Below, in pieces: positions 22,853 to 33,549 of a stretch of DNA of 64,000 nucleotides; within the stretch, counting starts at the first letter, position 1; each line of letters starts with the position of its first letter. Origin of the DNA: Corylus avellana. Taxonomy: Eukaryota > Streptophyta > Magnoliopsida > Fagales > Betulaceae. A program made the position numbers and the translations under genes. The stretch covers positions 32,321,871 to 32,385,870 of the forward strand of contig NC_081542.1 in the NCBI RefSeq assembly GCF_901000735.1, given 5' to 3'. The notes below the pieces were generated by a model. The model saw only the letters and a list, made by a program, of their open reading frames with translations. It had not been told where the DNA came from and did not search any database.

Positions 22853-24393
22853 TAAGATCCCTTACAATTTCTTTACAATGGTAGATTCTCAAATTACGCA
22901 GTTTTGGCCATTTTTAGGGATTGAAATGCTTGAAAAATGCCACATATTAAAATGTGATATATTACAGTTGAAAATTAAGTATATTTTCATCAAGTTGTTA
23001 CTCTTTATGTTGTAAAATAGCTTTAAGCCAAAAATTATCTTTTGATTTTATTTATAGGGAAAATTACACTTTACCCCCCCTGGCGGCGCAAAGTTTGGAG
23101 CAATTTTCAATTTGACCTCCAATGTTTCAATTTTTGCAATGCACCTCCTCAAACTTCTAATTTTTTGCAATTCGACCATTCCCTCAGTCAAAGCCGTTTT
23201 GAGTGACAGAACCGTGATCACGTACGATGCACGTGATCACTGTTGGACTTTTTTTTTCCCAAAATATGCACGCACGGCTAGAGCTTCTGCAACTTGAGCT
23301 TGAGCCTGTTACAGTAGCATTTCTCTCTACAAAATGCAATGCTCCAGGGCACCTCATCGGATTACTAAAAAGCCATGAATCCACTTCTCTTGGTGTTCTA
23401 AATGATTGAACCTGCATAAATAATAGGCACGGTGAAAATGGGTACACTATAATTCCCCATTCTGAATCGTCCTAAACTCTTTCCACTTTCGTCCACCTCC
23501 TCAACTAACCAAACCCAAGATTCTATATCTATAAAATTTCAAACGGGAATTCAAATTTCCATACGAACCACTGCAAAAGGATAGGACTAAACAATTTTCA
23601 ATCTTCATTCGCTCTTTCCTTTTCCACCGGATTCTTAGTAACCAAACAAGGATTTCAAAAAAAAAAAAAAAAAAAAAAAAACTCAATCAATTTACAAATT
23701 TTATATACTACCGATCTGTTCCTTTTTTAATCTACCGATCAACTGGCTAAGTCAATATAAAATTTTCTTTTTCCAATGAATTCAAAGCCAAAAAAAAAAA
23801 AAACAAAACAAAACTTTAAAACTTTCACAACCAAAGCACTCAAAATTCTCTTTCCTCTCGGTTTCTTTGTATCCAAATGACGATTAAATCTCAACCTTTC
23901 TCTTCGGAATCAGCCGGCCAGGGTTATTGGTCATGATGTTGGTCACAATCCAACACTAAGAGAAAGAGAGAGGGAGATCTGAGGTTTGGATGGGGGGGGG
24001 GGGGCATTTTGGGGAAAAAAAGCTAAACAATGATCACATGCGAGTCATGTGATCACTGTTCCGTCAATCAAAATGGCTTTGACTAACGGAATGGTCGAAT
24101 AGCAAAAATTTGGAAGTTTGGGAGGGTGAATTATAAAAATTGAAACAGTGAAGGTCGAATTAAAATCGCCCCAAACTTTGTGGGGGTAAAGTGTAAATTT
24201 CTCATATTTATAACAAACGTCTCTATAAAAGTGAAGAGAAAGCCTTTTGGGAGGAAAATTCTTTTTGATTACCTCGATAGCATGCCACTTTTTTTATATA
24301 TAGTATTTTTCAAGCATTTCAATGCTTAAAAATGTCTAAATTACGTAATTTGAGAATCTACAATTCTAAAGAAATTATAGGAGATATAATTCG
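22853..24393. mobile_element. MITE split by a nested element
   Basis: The left part (22,853-23,056) and right part (24,213-24,393) form inverted arms: TAGATTCTCAAATTACG and ATTGAAATGCTTGAAAAATG on the left, CATTTCAATGCTT and CGTAATTTGAGAATCTA on the right. A shorter relative of the same family lies uninterrupted at about 49,785-50,008, sharing TTCTTTTTGATTGCTTCGAT-like interior sequence. The 1,147-bp element at 23,057 is inserted inside this copy. Confidence 0.65.
23057..24203. mobile_element. Mutator-like TIR element with 9-bp TSD
   Basis: Long inverted arms of about 170-180 bp begin GGGAAAATTACACTTTACCC on the left and GAGAAATTTACACTTTACCC (reverse complement of the right end). Flanks are TTATTTATA (23,048-23,056) and ATATTTATA (24,204-24,212), a 9-bp duplication with one change, the size produced by Mutator-like transposases. 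The interior has no transposase. It has A and G homopolymers (A run near 23,658-23,680, G run near 23,990-24,003). Both arms hold a near-palindromic GTGATCAC box. Confidence 0.75.
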
Positions 24394-24644
24394 ATTAACA
24401 ACGTACAATTCCGGATGATTACATTACAAACAACGATAATAGTTTAACAGCATATATAACTAAAAATGGTAATAGCTTCCTTTATTAATCTTAAAAATGA
24501 GAAGACGAGAGAGAATGATGTAAAACAAGTCAGCATTACATGATTCCACACACTGTATTGCTACGCACATGCATTATAAGCGATGAAATGGTATATATAT
24601 TGAATAATTAAAGGGAAACTCCATTTACCAATCTTGATCCTTCA

Positions 24645-24975
24645 TCTTTTTGTAATCATATTCTTAAACTTTAAAAATGTCAATTTGGGTTTAGCATCTT
24701 TCAAAAGTTTATAATATCAATCATTCCGTCAAAAATCAGCGTTAAATCAAACGGTTTGATGAGTGAAATCCTCAAAATACTCCTAAGATGTTTATAAAAT
24801 TACAAAAATACCTTGAATTTGGAAGAGAGTATTTTGGAGATTTCACTTCCTTTGTTAGAATTTAACACTAAATTTGGACGGGGAGTGTTGACATTGCAAA
24901 TTTCTAAAAGATGGTAACCTTAAATATATTTTTTAAAGTTTATGGGTTTGATTGCAAAAACGATAAAAAAATAAA
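24645..24975. mobile_element. MITE with ~100-bp inverted arms
   Basis: Left arm phrases TTGTAATCATATTCTTAAAC and CATCTTTCAAAAGTTTATAA pair imperfectly with right arm TTCTAAAAGATGGTAACC and GTTTATGGGTTTGATTGCAA. The interior repeats AGTGAAATCCTCAAAATACTC and its inverse. The element ends just before the stop of the proline-rich gene. Confidence 0.55.
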
Positions 24976-25010
24976 GATAGTAAGTAAGTTTTCCGCATAT
25001 GAAATGGGCT

Positions 25011-25376
25011 TCATGGGATCCCTTTTCCCTCATCTGAATTCTGAAATCCTGGGGGTAGAGGAACAAAAGGAATGGTCGGTACAAATGGGAAAGTGGGAAT
25101 AGGGGGTAATTTAGGAAATGGAAAGATTGGAGTGAAAGCAGGGATCATAGGGTCCGGAAGAAACAGAGATTCTTGGAAGGATGGCAATGGGGGTAGCTCG
25201 GGGCTTGAAACAGCTGGGAATTGGATGTCTTCAAGGGAGGATGAATATGAACCAATTTCCATCATTAGCGGCTCTTTTGTGTCCAACATGCGCCCGGATG
25301 CCCAACATAGCTGAAAGTTGCAGAGAAGCATGGAGCCAAGAAAGAGCACGTGAAGAAGCACGAGTGTGCAAGCCAT
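25011..25376 (-). CDS. Small secreted proline-rich protein, intronless
   Basis: An uninterrupted 121-residue frame starts at a real ATG (MACTLVLLHVLFLGSMLL). Residues 1-26 form a typical signal peptide ending near CWASG, so the product should enter the secretory pathway. Residues 30-55 are acidic and serine-rich (DTKEPLMMEIGSYSSSLED). Residues 58-112 are proline-rich, with PELPPLPSF and a quasi-repeat of FPFPKLPPIP, FPFVPTIPFVPLPPG, with no SPPPP extensin motif. The tail NSDEGKGIP is charged. I infer a small cell-wall or apoplastic proline-rich protein; I cannot name an orthologue. It stands alone between MITEs, with a possible TATA-like CCCTATATTA about 70 bp upstream (about 25,440). The absence of any break in such a repeat-rich area argues that it is a real gene. 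Confidence 0.7.
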   Translation of the reverse strand: MACTLVLLHVLFLGSMLLCNFQLCWASGRMLDTKEPLMMEIGSYSSSLEDIQFPAVSSPELPPLPSFQESLFLPDPMIPAFTPIFPFPKLPPIPTFPFVPTIPFVPLPPGFQNSDEGKGIP

Positions 25377-25601
25377 GGATGAGTGAATTAATTTGAAGAA
25401 GAGTTGTGTTGATGGTATGGGAGGAGAGAAATGAGAGTAATATAGGGTCTGGAATTAAAGAAAGTGTGAATGGTAGTTTGGTTGTGGTTGGAGTTCATGT
25501 GTTTCATTGCACTTCTGCTCTAACCCTAGTAGTTGAATCATGCACATTCTTCGGTTTTGACTTTACACGCGCGCGTGCACACACACATATATGTATTTAT
25601 A

Positions 25602-26267
25602 GGAAAAATATAAGAAGGCTCCTTCAATTAACTACCGTTTTTAAAAAAATCTCATAATGTTTAAAGTGTGCTAAAGTGGTTCATCAAACTACCAAACTAT
25701 GTCAAAAAGTGAGTAATTTTAGAAGTTATTATTGTGTCCCTCTTGTGTCACTCCAAAAATGAAGTTGCTTTTAAAATCATCATTGGGTTTATGAGTGATC
25801 ACAATCGAAGTTTAATCAAATGGTGATTTTAAAAGCCATCTCATTTTTGTAATGACAAAAGAGTGACTTCTAAAATTACTAATAAAAAATGGCACTTTTT
25901 TAGTATATTCTTATAATACCATTATTCCTTAAAAACTAAAATAAAAAACTATAATTTTTTTTTTTAACATAAAAAAGAAAAAAAGAAAAAAAGAAATGTG
26001 AACCACCCCCTAAAGGTGGTTGAGGAGTTTTGTAATTTAGGCTAACCACATGGTCTGATTTTGCATTTATTCCTATTTTTTATATCATCCAAACAATTTG
26101 TAATTTAGTTTAGTTTTTAAGAGAATAAGGGTATTACTGGAATATAATAAAAAAATTGGCATTTTTGAGACACTTTGGTAATTTGATGGATCACTTTAGC
26201 ATACTTTAAACGTTATGGGGTTTTTTTAAAAACAGTCGTTAGTTGAAAGAGTTGTTATATTTTTCTC
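25602..26267. mobile_element. TIR element (~0.67 kb) upstream of proline-rich gene
   Basis: Left arm GGCTCCTTCAATTAACTACC, CTCATAATGTTTAAAGTGTG and GGTTCATCAAACTACC pair with right arm GATGGATCACTTTAGC, CATACTTTAAACGTTATGGGG and GTCGTTAGTTGAAAGAG, about 100 bp each. The centre has the GTGAACCACCCCC/GGTGGTTGAGG box that recurs in several elements of this window. No coding capacity. Confidence 0.7.
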
Positions 26268-26500
26268 GGCAAATCTATAAAATTGTAATTTGTTTTGTTG
26301 GTCGTTGTATGACTAGAATCTTTCTTTTTAGTAGTTTTGTTAGAATTTAGCTTTTGGGTCTTCTATTTTATCTATTAATTCTATTATCATTTATTCTTCT
26401 TTTGTTAAAGTACTTATAGTTTTCTTACATGTGCACATATTTTTATTGCAAAAACATAATTCTACTCCACCATCACTATCACTATCACTATCAGATGAAT

Positions 26501-27594
26501 TGTCACGGGGCAAATTTTTTGCACCAAACAAGCCACATGATGGCCCTTAGCAAAGCACCAAGCAGTGCCTAGGTAGCCAACACACCAATAGAGGTTAGGG
26601 AAGGGTAATCACAGCACACACAGATTTTACGGGAGCAACACCTCCCAACTTTTACACTCAACCAAACCGAATGTACAAAGACAATGGCTAGGGCCCTTAC
26701 AAGACGTTGGAACCCTTAGCCTAAATACAACCAACTACCCACCAAAGCATACAATACAGGAAATCAGAATACACACTCACATGCACTCAGTGTTTTCTTC
26801 ACAGCAGCTGCCTCACAAGACTCACTCTCAATGCAGCTGCCAACCCCCTTTGAATGAGAGTCCCTGCAGCCCTTCTATAGCCATCAAGAGGGAGAGCTTT
26901 GTTGCAATGGGCTGCCACCTGGCTCCAACCCACTGCCTACTGTAGCATGGTTAACACCCAGCAAGCAACCTCCCACTTGGACCATGCTCCTTGATCCATT
27001 TGAATCTAACCAAGGCCCTTGCTTACCTTGCTGCCACAACGTAGCCCCTTGCAATTCCTGCAAGCACACAACCATTCCAATGAGGTCCCCAACTAGCTTC
27101 TTGCAGGCATGGCATAGCACCACTATGCCCATTGTAGTAAGCAATCTTCAGCTATGAGGCTTGGCCAACACCCCACACAATGCCACTGCCACACACAAGA
27201 CCTTTCTAGCTTCCCAGCTTCATGCAAAGGCCTGTTAGGCAATCATTGAGCTATGGCACAGCAGGTCCTCTTGCACAAGAGAGTGGCACCATGTGGCTAG
27301 TGTAGCAACCCACATCATGTCAATCTAGCAACAAGCTTATTAGCAAGGTCTTCAAGGGGCTGGGTCATGCCCAAGCCCATTCAGCAACCATGCCACTAAG
27401 ACCAAGCACTTTGACAGTGCATGGGCAAACATTCTCAGGATCCACCACATAACCAGCAAGGATGGAACAAGTCCAACCCATCATCTTAGCCCAAGGCATG
27501 CCTCCCTCATGCCTGGGCATGGTGGTTAGCAAGGGTGCAACCGTGCAAGGTACACCCATGCTGCCACCATGAGAGCCATGTCATGGTTGTGACA
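26501..27594 (-). repeat. 3' LTR of the chromovirus
   Basis: 1,094 bp, starting on the minus strand TGTCACAACCATGACATGG and ending CCCCGTGACA. It aligns throughout with 33,550-34,592 but with many substitutions and small indels, so the insertion is old. Open frames inside are not genes. Confidence 0.9.
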
Positions 27595-27612
27595 AACCAC
27601 CCCCACCAGTTG
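27595..27612 (-). other. Polypurine tract of the chromovirus
   Basis: On the minus strand GGTGGGGGTGGTT directly precedes the TGTCAC start of the 3' LTR. Confidence 0.7.
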
Positions 27613-29776
27613 AAGCGACGCCCTCGTCGGGTGGGTGGCTAAGTAATCCAGGATCTCATCCTCAAATTGCCAAAGGGTAGTGTCCCTTTCCCATGTAGCT
27701 TTTGAGATAGGCAAACTTCTCCACTGAACCAGAAATAAGTTCTCCAATTCTTCTTGTGTTGGCCCTCCCTTCGGTGGTCGAAAATTTTCGCAAACTTTTG
27801 TTCAAACTCCTTCTGAACATTGGGTGGTGCTCGTTTTGGTTTGTTACGAGCAGGCTCCTCAAAGTGTTCATGATAAGGCTTTAGGAGGCTAACATGGAAG
27901 GTGGGGTGCACCTTCAATCTTTTTGGCAATTTCAACCGGTATGCCACACTACCCACCCGCTTCACTACTTTAAAGGGGCCATCATATTTAGGCATCAGCC
28001 CCTTGTGAATCACACCCATTAGAAATTTCCTTAGAACCTTGTGGGGAAACTTCAGCATCACCTTATCCCCCACAACAAATTCCAAGACACGCCGCCTACT
28101 GTCGACAAACTTCTTCATACGTTGCTGGGCTTTAGCCAAGCTGTCATTGGCCTGTTGTAGCAGCTCCTGCCTTTTTCTAGCAAAACGGTAGGCAGCAGGA
28201 AATCTGCCTCCAATTTTTTGTGCGGCCACTTCATGAGGGGCCAAGGGTTGCTGGCCAAATACGAGCTCAAATGGGCTCATCCCAGTGGCAGAAGACTTGT
28301 GTAGATTGTAAGCAAACTAGGAAACTTCCAAAACTTCAACCAATTCTTCTGGTTGGTTGAGGCATAATGCCTCAAGTAGTCTTCAAGCAAGGCATTAACC
28401 CTCTCTGTCTACCCATTACTTTGAGGGTGATAGCCAGTAGAGAACTTCAAATCAGACCCTATCATGTTGAACAATGTTGTCCAAAACCGCCTAGTGAACC
28501 TGGGGTCTCTATCACTCACAATGTCTTCAAGCAACCTAAAGATTTTCACCACATTGGCAAAATATAACTTACTAGCCAACTCTATAGAGCAACTTTCAAG
28601 GACTGCAATGAAGATTGCTTAGTTTGAAAACTTGTCCACAATAACCATGAGCGCCGTCATCACCTCCACAACTGGGAAACCACCGAAAAAGTCCATGGAA
28701 ACAAAGGCCCATGGCTTATTTGGCACAAGAAGGGGTTGCAGCAGCCCTGCCTCCTTCCTTTGCTCCACTTTGTCTTGTTGGCACACCAAGCAAGTCCTCA
28801 CATACAATTCCACTTCCTCCTTCAACCGGGGCCAATAGTACGATTGGGATAAAAGGGCATACATTCTCTCCATTCCAGGATGTCCTGCCCATTTGGGGTC
28901 GTGAGATTCCTTAATTAGGTCTCACAGCACCCCTTCGGTAGGATCATACAAACGATGGCCTTTTGTATACAACAAGCCATTCTCTAGCCAATATCGAGGA
29001 ACAATGCCTTCCTTAACTTGTTCTACCAACTTCAAGTAATCAGTGTCATGCTTGGACATCTCCCTGATTCTGTCCAAGAAACTGGACTCAATTCTGGACA
29101 GGGCAGCAACTATCTCATCGACATTTTTGCGGCTCAGTGCATCTGCTACCTGATTGTGTCTTCCTGGCTTGTGTTCCCACACGAAATCATATTCTTGAAG
29201 AAATTCTTACCATCGAGCCTACTTTGGGGACAACTTCTTCTAAGAGTGGAAGAAGGTATTGGTTGTATTATTAGTGCGGACTGTAAACTTGGTCCCCAGC
29301 AAGTACACCCTCCATATTAGTAAACAATGGATGACAGCCAACATTTCCTTCTCATGGGCAGAATATTTCTGCTCTGTCTCCTTTAGCTTCCTGCTTTCAT
29401 AGACAATTGGGTGTCCTTCCTATACCAACACACCACCAATGGCCTTATTTGACGCATCAGTGTGCACTTCAAAGGGTAGCTCGAAATTGGGCAAATGCAA
29501 GACTGGTTCAGTTGCAACAACAACCTTGTCTTTGTTGAAGGCAGCTTTGCATTGATCTATCTAATGGCATATCCCATCTTTCTTCAAGAGGTCAGTGAGG
29601 GGAGTGGCCTTTTTAGAATAGGTAGCAATGAACTTCTAGTAGTAGTTGGCCAGCCCAAGGAAGGACCGCAATTCCGGCACTGACTTGGGTGGTGGCTAGT
29701 CTTGAATGGTCTTCACTTTGCCTTCCTCCATCATAATCTTCCCCAAACTGATTATGTGGCCTAAAAACAGGATATG
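27613..29776 (-). pseudogene. pol remnant: RNase H, integrase, chromodomain
   Basis: From right to left on the minus strand come RNase H pieces with several stops (about 29,770-29,190), a segment ending WEHKPGRHNQVADALSRK, the integrase zinc-binding region with YYWPRLKEEVELYVRTC..C, the start of the catalytic core (FVSMDFFGGFP near 28,690), then SDRDPRFT and the [13 protein letters not shown] segment (28,280 leftward) and the [20 protein letters not shown] region. The end reads [16 protein letters not shown] near 27,720, a chromodomain-type motif that marks the chromovirus lineage. Stop codons around 28,620 and a frame change near 28,300 and 27,700 disrupt it. Confidence 0.85.
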
Positions 29777-31142
29777 TGATGTGGTCTTTTTGTGTCTAAA
29801 TATATCAATAATAAAAATAACCACTCGCAATAGTACGAATTCTTATAGGATAGGGCTATATTGAAGCTGTCGAACCTCAATGACTGCTTAAGAATTGTTA
29901 TCAAGTTTTGCAAGATTAAAAGTAACTTACGAAAAGATTTGTGATTTTGTTTTTAAACTAAATGCATAAAAGTAAAAGTAAAGATAAATAGTAAGAGAGA
30001 TAGAATTGGGGTTGATTTCACCACTAATCACATAACAATGGTCAATCATAAATTAATAAGGGAAATTCATATTATGCATGATATATGGCTCGTCTCACTC
30101 GAGTAGTCAAGAAACTATCATTAAGAAATAAGTATAATCCCTCTTTGGTTAACACGAACCGTCCACATAACCACTAAGATGTGGTACGATCCGTCTTCCC
30201 TATTTATGGACTATTTGCACTAAACTAGGGTGTAGTACTATCCTTCTTATCTAGCCCTCTTGATCATGTGTGAGTTAAAACCGTTGTATAACAATCATTC
30301 ACATAATCACAGAAAATATGAAGGATTGAGTTCAATCAATATAAAAGACTTTTTAAGACAAGAGAAGAATTTCATATTAATTAAATATAAACATTAAGAT
30401 CAATTTGCATAGTTATACAACCATCATGCATATAGAAAAACTCAAATTAAAATACAATTAAATCATTGTTACTTAGTTGCTCATCCTGGTGCTGGGATGG
30501 CCTCCTGCTATGTTTCTCTTCTCTTCAACTCTCCAAGCCTCCAAGAAGACATTTTCTGTATAAAACTAAGCACACATTTCTCTTGAAGTTTGAGGCCTAT
30601 TTATAGAGAGCAAACAAGCCCTATAATCCCTAGAAATTCCAGAAAAATCGTACTTCAATCTCCGTCAAATTAGGAAACAATCCTAGTACAAATTATAATA
30701 GGATTCATCCAAATTTGCGTTCTTTTATTACGGGACGATTTTGACATAGCAAACGTCTGAACTAATAAAATCCTATTTTAAAATGATTTGTAGTATTTTG
30801 AGTTAGATTTCCAATGCTGCTAGTTTCACCTCAATCTGATACTTGAGTAGAAAGTTATAATCAAAATACTGATACATGTGCAGAATCCAAATTTGAATCC
30901 AATCCGATTTTTACTCTAATTAGAGAAATTTTGATTTAATCATTTCCTTGATTTGATTAAACTTAACTACATCATATAAGTCTTCTCAAAGTACGTTTTA
31001 AGCCGAAAATCAATGGTATTTCTTGTATCTTTATTAAACACCTGAAAATACTAAAACAACATAAAATCAAATTAATAACAATGCTAATGAATTAACATAT
31101 GCGAGTTAAAGGGCTTGAATGTGTAACATTTGGCGCTCATCA
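29777..31142 (-). mobile_element. Solo LTR, copy B, nested in the chromovirus pol
   Basis: 1,366 bp running TGATGTGG to GCGCTCATCA on the plus strand, flanked by ATATG (29,772-29,776) and ATATC (31,143-31,147), a 5-bp duplication with one change. It aligns with copy A (10,615-12,116) in the same orientation. CTATAAATAGG on the minus strand near 30,598-30,608 is the likely TATA box. It splits the host pol between the reverse transcriptase and RNase H parts: codons for FALKDI lie to its right and ILFLGHII to its left. It therefore postdates the chromovirus. Confidence 0.8.
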
Positions 31143-31960
31143 ATATCCTTGAGTGCAAACTCACACTTCTTCTTTTTAACAAAAAGAGAATTCCCCCTTA
31201 ACCGGGACAGCACCTACCTTAGAAGACATAAGTGATCTACAAGAAACTCATTATACATTACTATGTCATCCAAACAACAACAAATTTGTCTATATAATCA
31301 TAAAAGACATTAGTCATCAGATTGCAAAAGGTGGTAGGGGCATTGGTGAGGCGAAAAGGCATTACCAGAAATTCAAAAGAACCATACCGAGCTACACAAG
31401 TCGTCTTAGGCTCATCCCCCTCTGCAATGAGCACTTGCAATAAGCCGAAGCGTAAATCCAGCTTGGTGAAGTAGGCAGCTCTACTCAATTGATCGAATAG
31501 GTCTTGGATTAAGGGCACCAGGTACTTCTTCTTCATTGTGACCTTGTTCCAGACCCTATAATCCACACACATTTGAAGATAGTCCTCCTTCTTTTTCTAG
31601 AACAAAACTAGAGCTCGTAGGGCGCCTTGGAAGGCTGGATGAAGCTTGCCTCAAGTAACTCAGTGAGCTACCTCTGCAACTCCGCCAACTCCTTTGGGGA
31701 CATCCGGTATGGTGCACGAGCAGGTGGTATGGAACTAGGTAGTAACTCAATTTTGTGATCAATAACACGTTTAGGAGGAAGAGTTCTTGGCAACTTACGG
31801 GGCATAACATCCCTAAATTCCTCCAACAATTACAGCACTTGCTCAGGGACATCAACATATGTCTCCTCCTTAACTTCTTTCAAAGTAGCCAAGTATGTAA
31901 TATACCCTCTTCTCAAGCCATGCTTAAGCTGCATAGCGGAGAGAGCCCCATCTTTGCTAC
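31143..31960 (-). pseudogene. pol remnant: reverse transcriptase
   Basis: The minus strand reads MCVDYRVWNKVTMKKKYLVP, YFTKLDLRFGLLQV, TTCVARYGSFEFLVMPF and LTNAPTTFCNLM, the core palm motifs of a Ty3/gypsy reverse transcriptase. Just after FVVV, the tyrosine codon of the YLDD catalytic box has lost one base, so the frame breaks at the active site (about 31,265) while LDD remains readable in the next frame. Upstream pieces (to about 31,960) show several stops. Confidence 0.85.
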
Positions 31961-32376
31961 TCTTGTGAGGAGGCAGTGATTCCTTAACTGCCTTCACAAA
32001 GCATGGTTGTGATTTATCCATGATCAACATCCCTCCCAAAAAGGTCATGGGTATCTTTAGTCAACATGAAAAATTCATTTCCCAAAATGATGTCAAAGTC
32101 ATCTAAAGGGACTACAAGGAAGTTTACCTTCCCTGACCACTCCCCAACCTTCAAGGGGACATCATAAGCAATACCCACCACTAGCTGCATTTCGGAGTTC
32201 ATTGCCTTCAACTGACTCGGCCATTTGCTCAACTTCAGGCCCAATTCCTCCACCATACGTGCAGCCACAAAGTTGTGGGTAGCACCAGTATCCATCATAG
32301 CCAATGACTTAGAGGAATTGGCTTCAATGGGAACATACATCAACTTAGCAGAGGACTCAGATTTGAGGGCATTCAA
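31961..32376 (-). pseudogene. Retropepsin-like protease segment
   Basis: The segment has AMMDTGATHNFVAARMVEEL, the DTGA active-site motif of the retroviral-type aspartic protease, followed by VVPLDDFDIILGNEFF, the second conserved region (normally ILGMDF). A stop or shift at about 32,040 separates it from the linker to reverse transcriptase. Part of the decayed chromovirus polyprotein. Confidence 0.85.
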
Positions 32377-32382
32377 TCGAAT

Positions 32383-33523
32383 CTACTGTGGGTTCACCCT
32401 AGCTTGGGTTTCCCCACCTGCACTTTCATGATCTTCCTCAGCAACTAAGGCATTCAACTTCTCCTTCTTTGGGCACTCCCTAGCCCGATGGGGACCATTG
32501 CAAAAGAAGCAACCAAGGTTGGTTTTGTTGGGTTGCTCGTCAGCAACCTTAGTTTTACCCTTATAATCAGCCTTCCCTTTGAACTTGGTCTTTAGACTTC
32601 TCATTACTTTGCTTCATCTTGCCCTTGTCTTTCAACTTGGGCTTTTGCTTCTCCCCACTCTCCTTATTCTAGTGAAAGTTGACTAATCCATCAACAGCAA
32701 CCATGGCGGAGGGCAGATCCTAAACCCCTTGCCTTTGTAGCTCAAGTTGAGCCCATAGTTGCAATCCCGACATGAAATTGTACAGTTTGTCGGCTTCTGA
32801 CAAGTCTTTGATATCCAGCATTAATGAACTAAATTGTTTGACATATTCCCTCACTGAAGTGGTGTGCTTCAGCTTCTTGAGAGAGTCCCTAGCAACCCAA
32901 GCAGTGTTGCAAGGGAGGAATTGATACGTCACCTCCTTTCGAAGTGCCTCCCACATAGTGATCTTTGGTCTACCTGAATCATCATCCTCCAAGGTGCACC
33001 ACCAAAGCTTTTCATCGCCAGCAAGGTACATTGTGGTGATGGTAACCCATTCTCTTTCTAGGATGTGGAAAGCTCGAAAATATTGCTCCATGTGCTACAA
33101 GAAATTTTCCAACTCCTTAGAACTGCTAGCACCCACAAAAGGCTTAGATTCTGGCACCTTCAGCTTCAACGGGGCTTCCCCACCTGTAGGCAGCCCGCAA
33201 ATAGCACTTTTGAGAATGGTCAACTCTGCTTCCATGTGAGCTGAAAGTCCTTTAACATCACCTTGAAGGGACTCAATGCCTTCGCCTATACCTTCCATGC
33301 AGTGAGCAGCAAGGGCAGACTGTTCCTTAGCTCTTTCTTCCAACCATTGCAAGGTTTGAGCTATCTGCACATCAAGGGATGATTGTAACTCTGTAATAGC
33401 CATTTAAGTGACAACCAACTGCTCAACCAGAGTAGAGGAGGAAGACTCCTCTGCAGGAACACCTAGCAGGGCTTCAAGCTTCGCCACTCTTTCCTGCAAG
33501 TCTTGTGTAGAGCCAACCACCAT
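32383..33523 (-). pseudogene. gag with CCHC zinc knuckle, broken
   Basis: Starts MVVGSTQDLQERVAKLEALL at 33,523 with a coiled-coil-like N-terminus. An in-frame TAA follows at 33,404-33,406, then MAITELQSSLDVQIAQTLQW. A TAG near 33,092 replaces a tryptophan-like position before MEQYFRAFHILEREWV, and the retrotransposon gag domain continues with DEKLWWCTLEDD, FLPCNTAWVARDSL and EYVKQFSSLMLDI. More stops (near 32,720 and 32,670) precede the zinc knuckle CFFCNGPHRARECP near 32,490 (C-x2-C-x4-H-x4-C). Protein would have formed the virus-like particle; this copy cannot. Confidence 0.85.
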
Positions 33524-33527
33524 GACC

Positions 33528-33549
33528 CCAACCAAGCTTTGATACTAGC
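33528..33549 (-). other. Primer-binding site of the chromovirus
   Basis: Just inside the 5' LTR the minus strand reads TAGTATCAAAGCTTGG, two changes from the usual plant TGGTATCAGAGC complementary to initiator tRNA-Met. Confidence 0.6.

Noticed and set aside
26884..27559. Open frames inside the left chromovirus LTR
   Set aside because: LTRs are non-coding; similar frames appear in the partner LTR because the two are copies.
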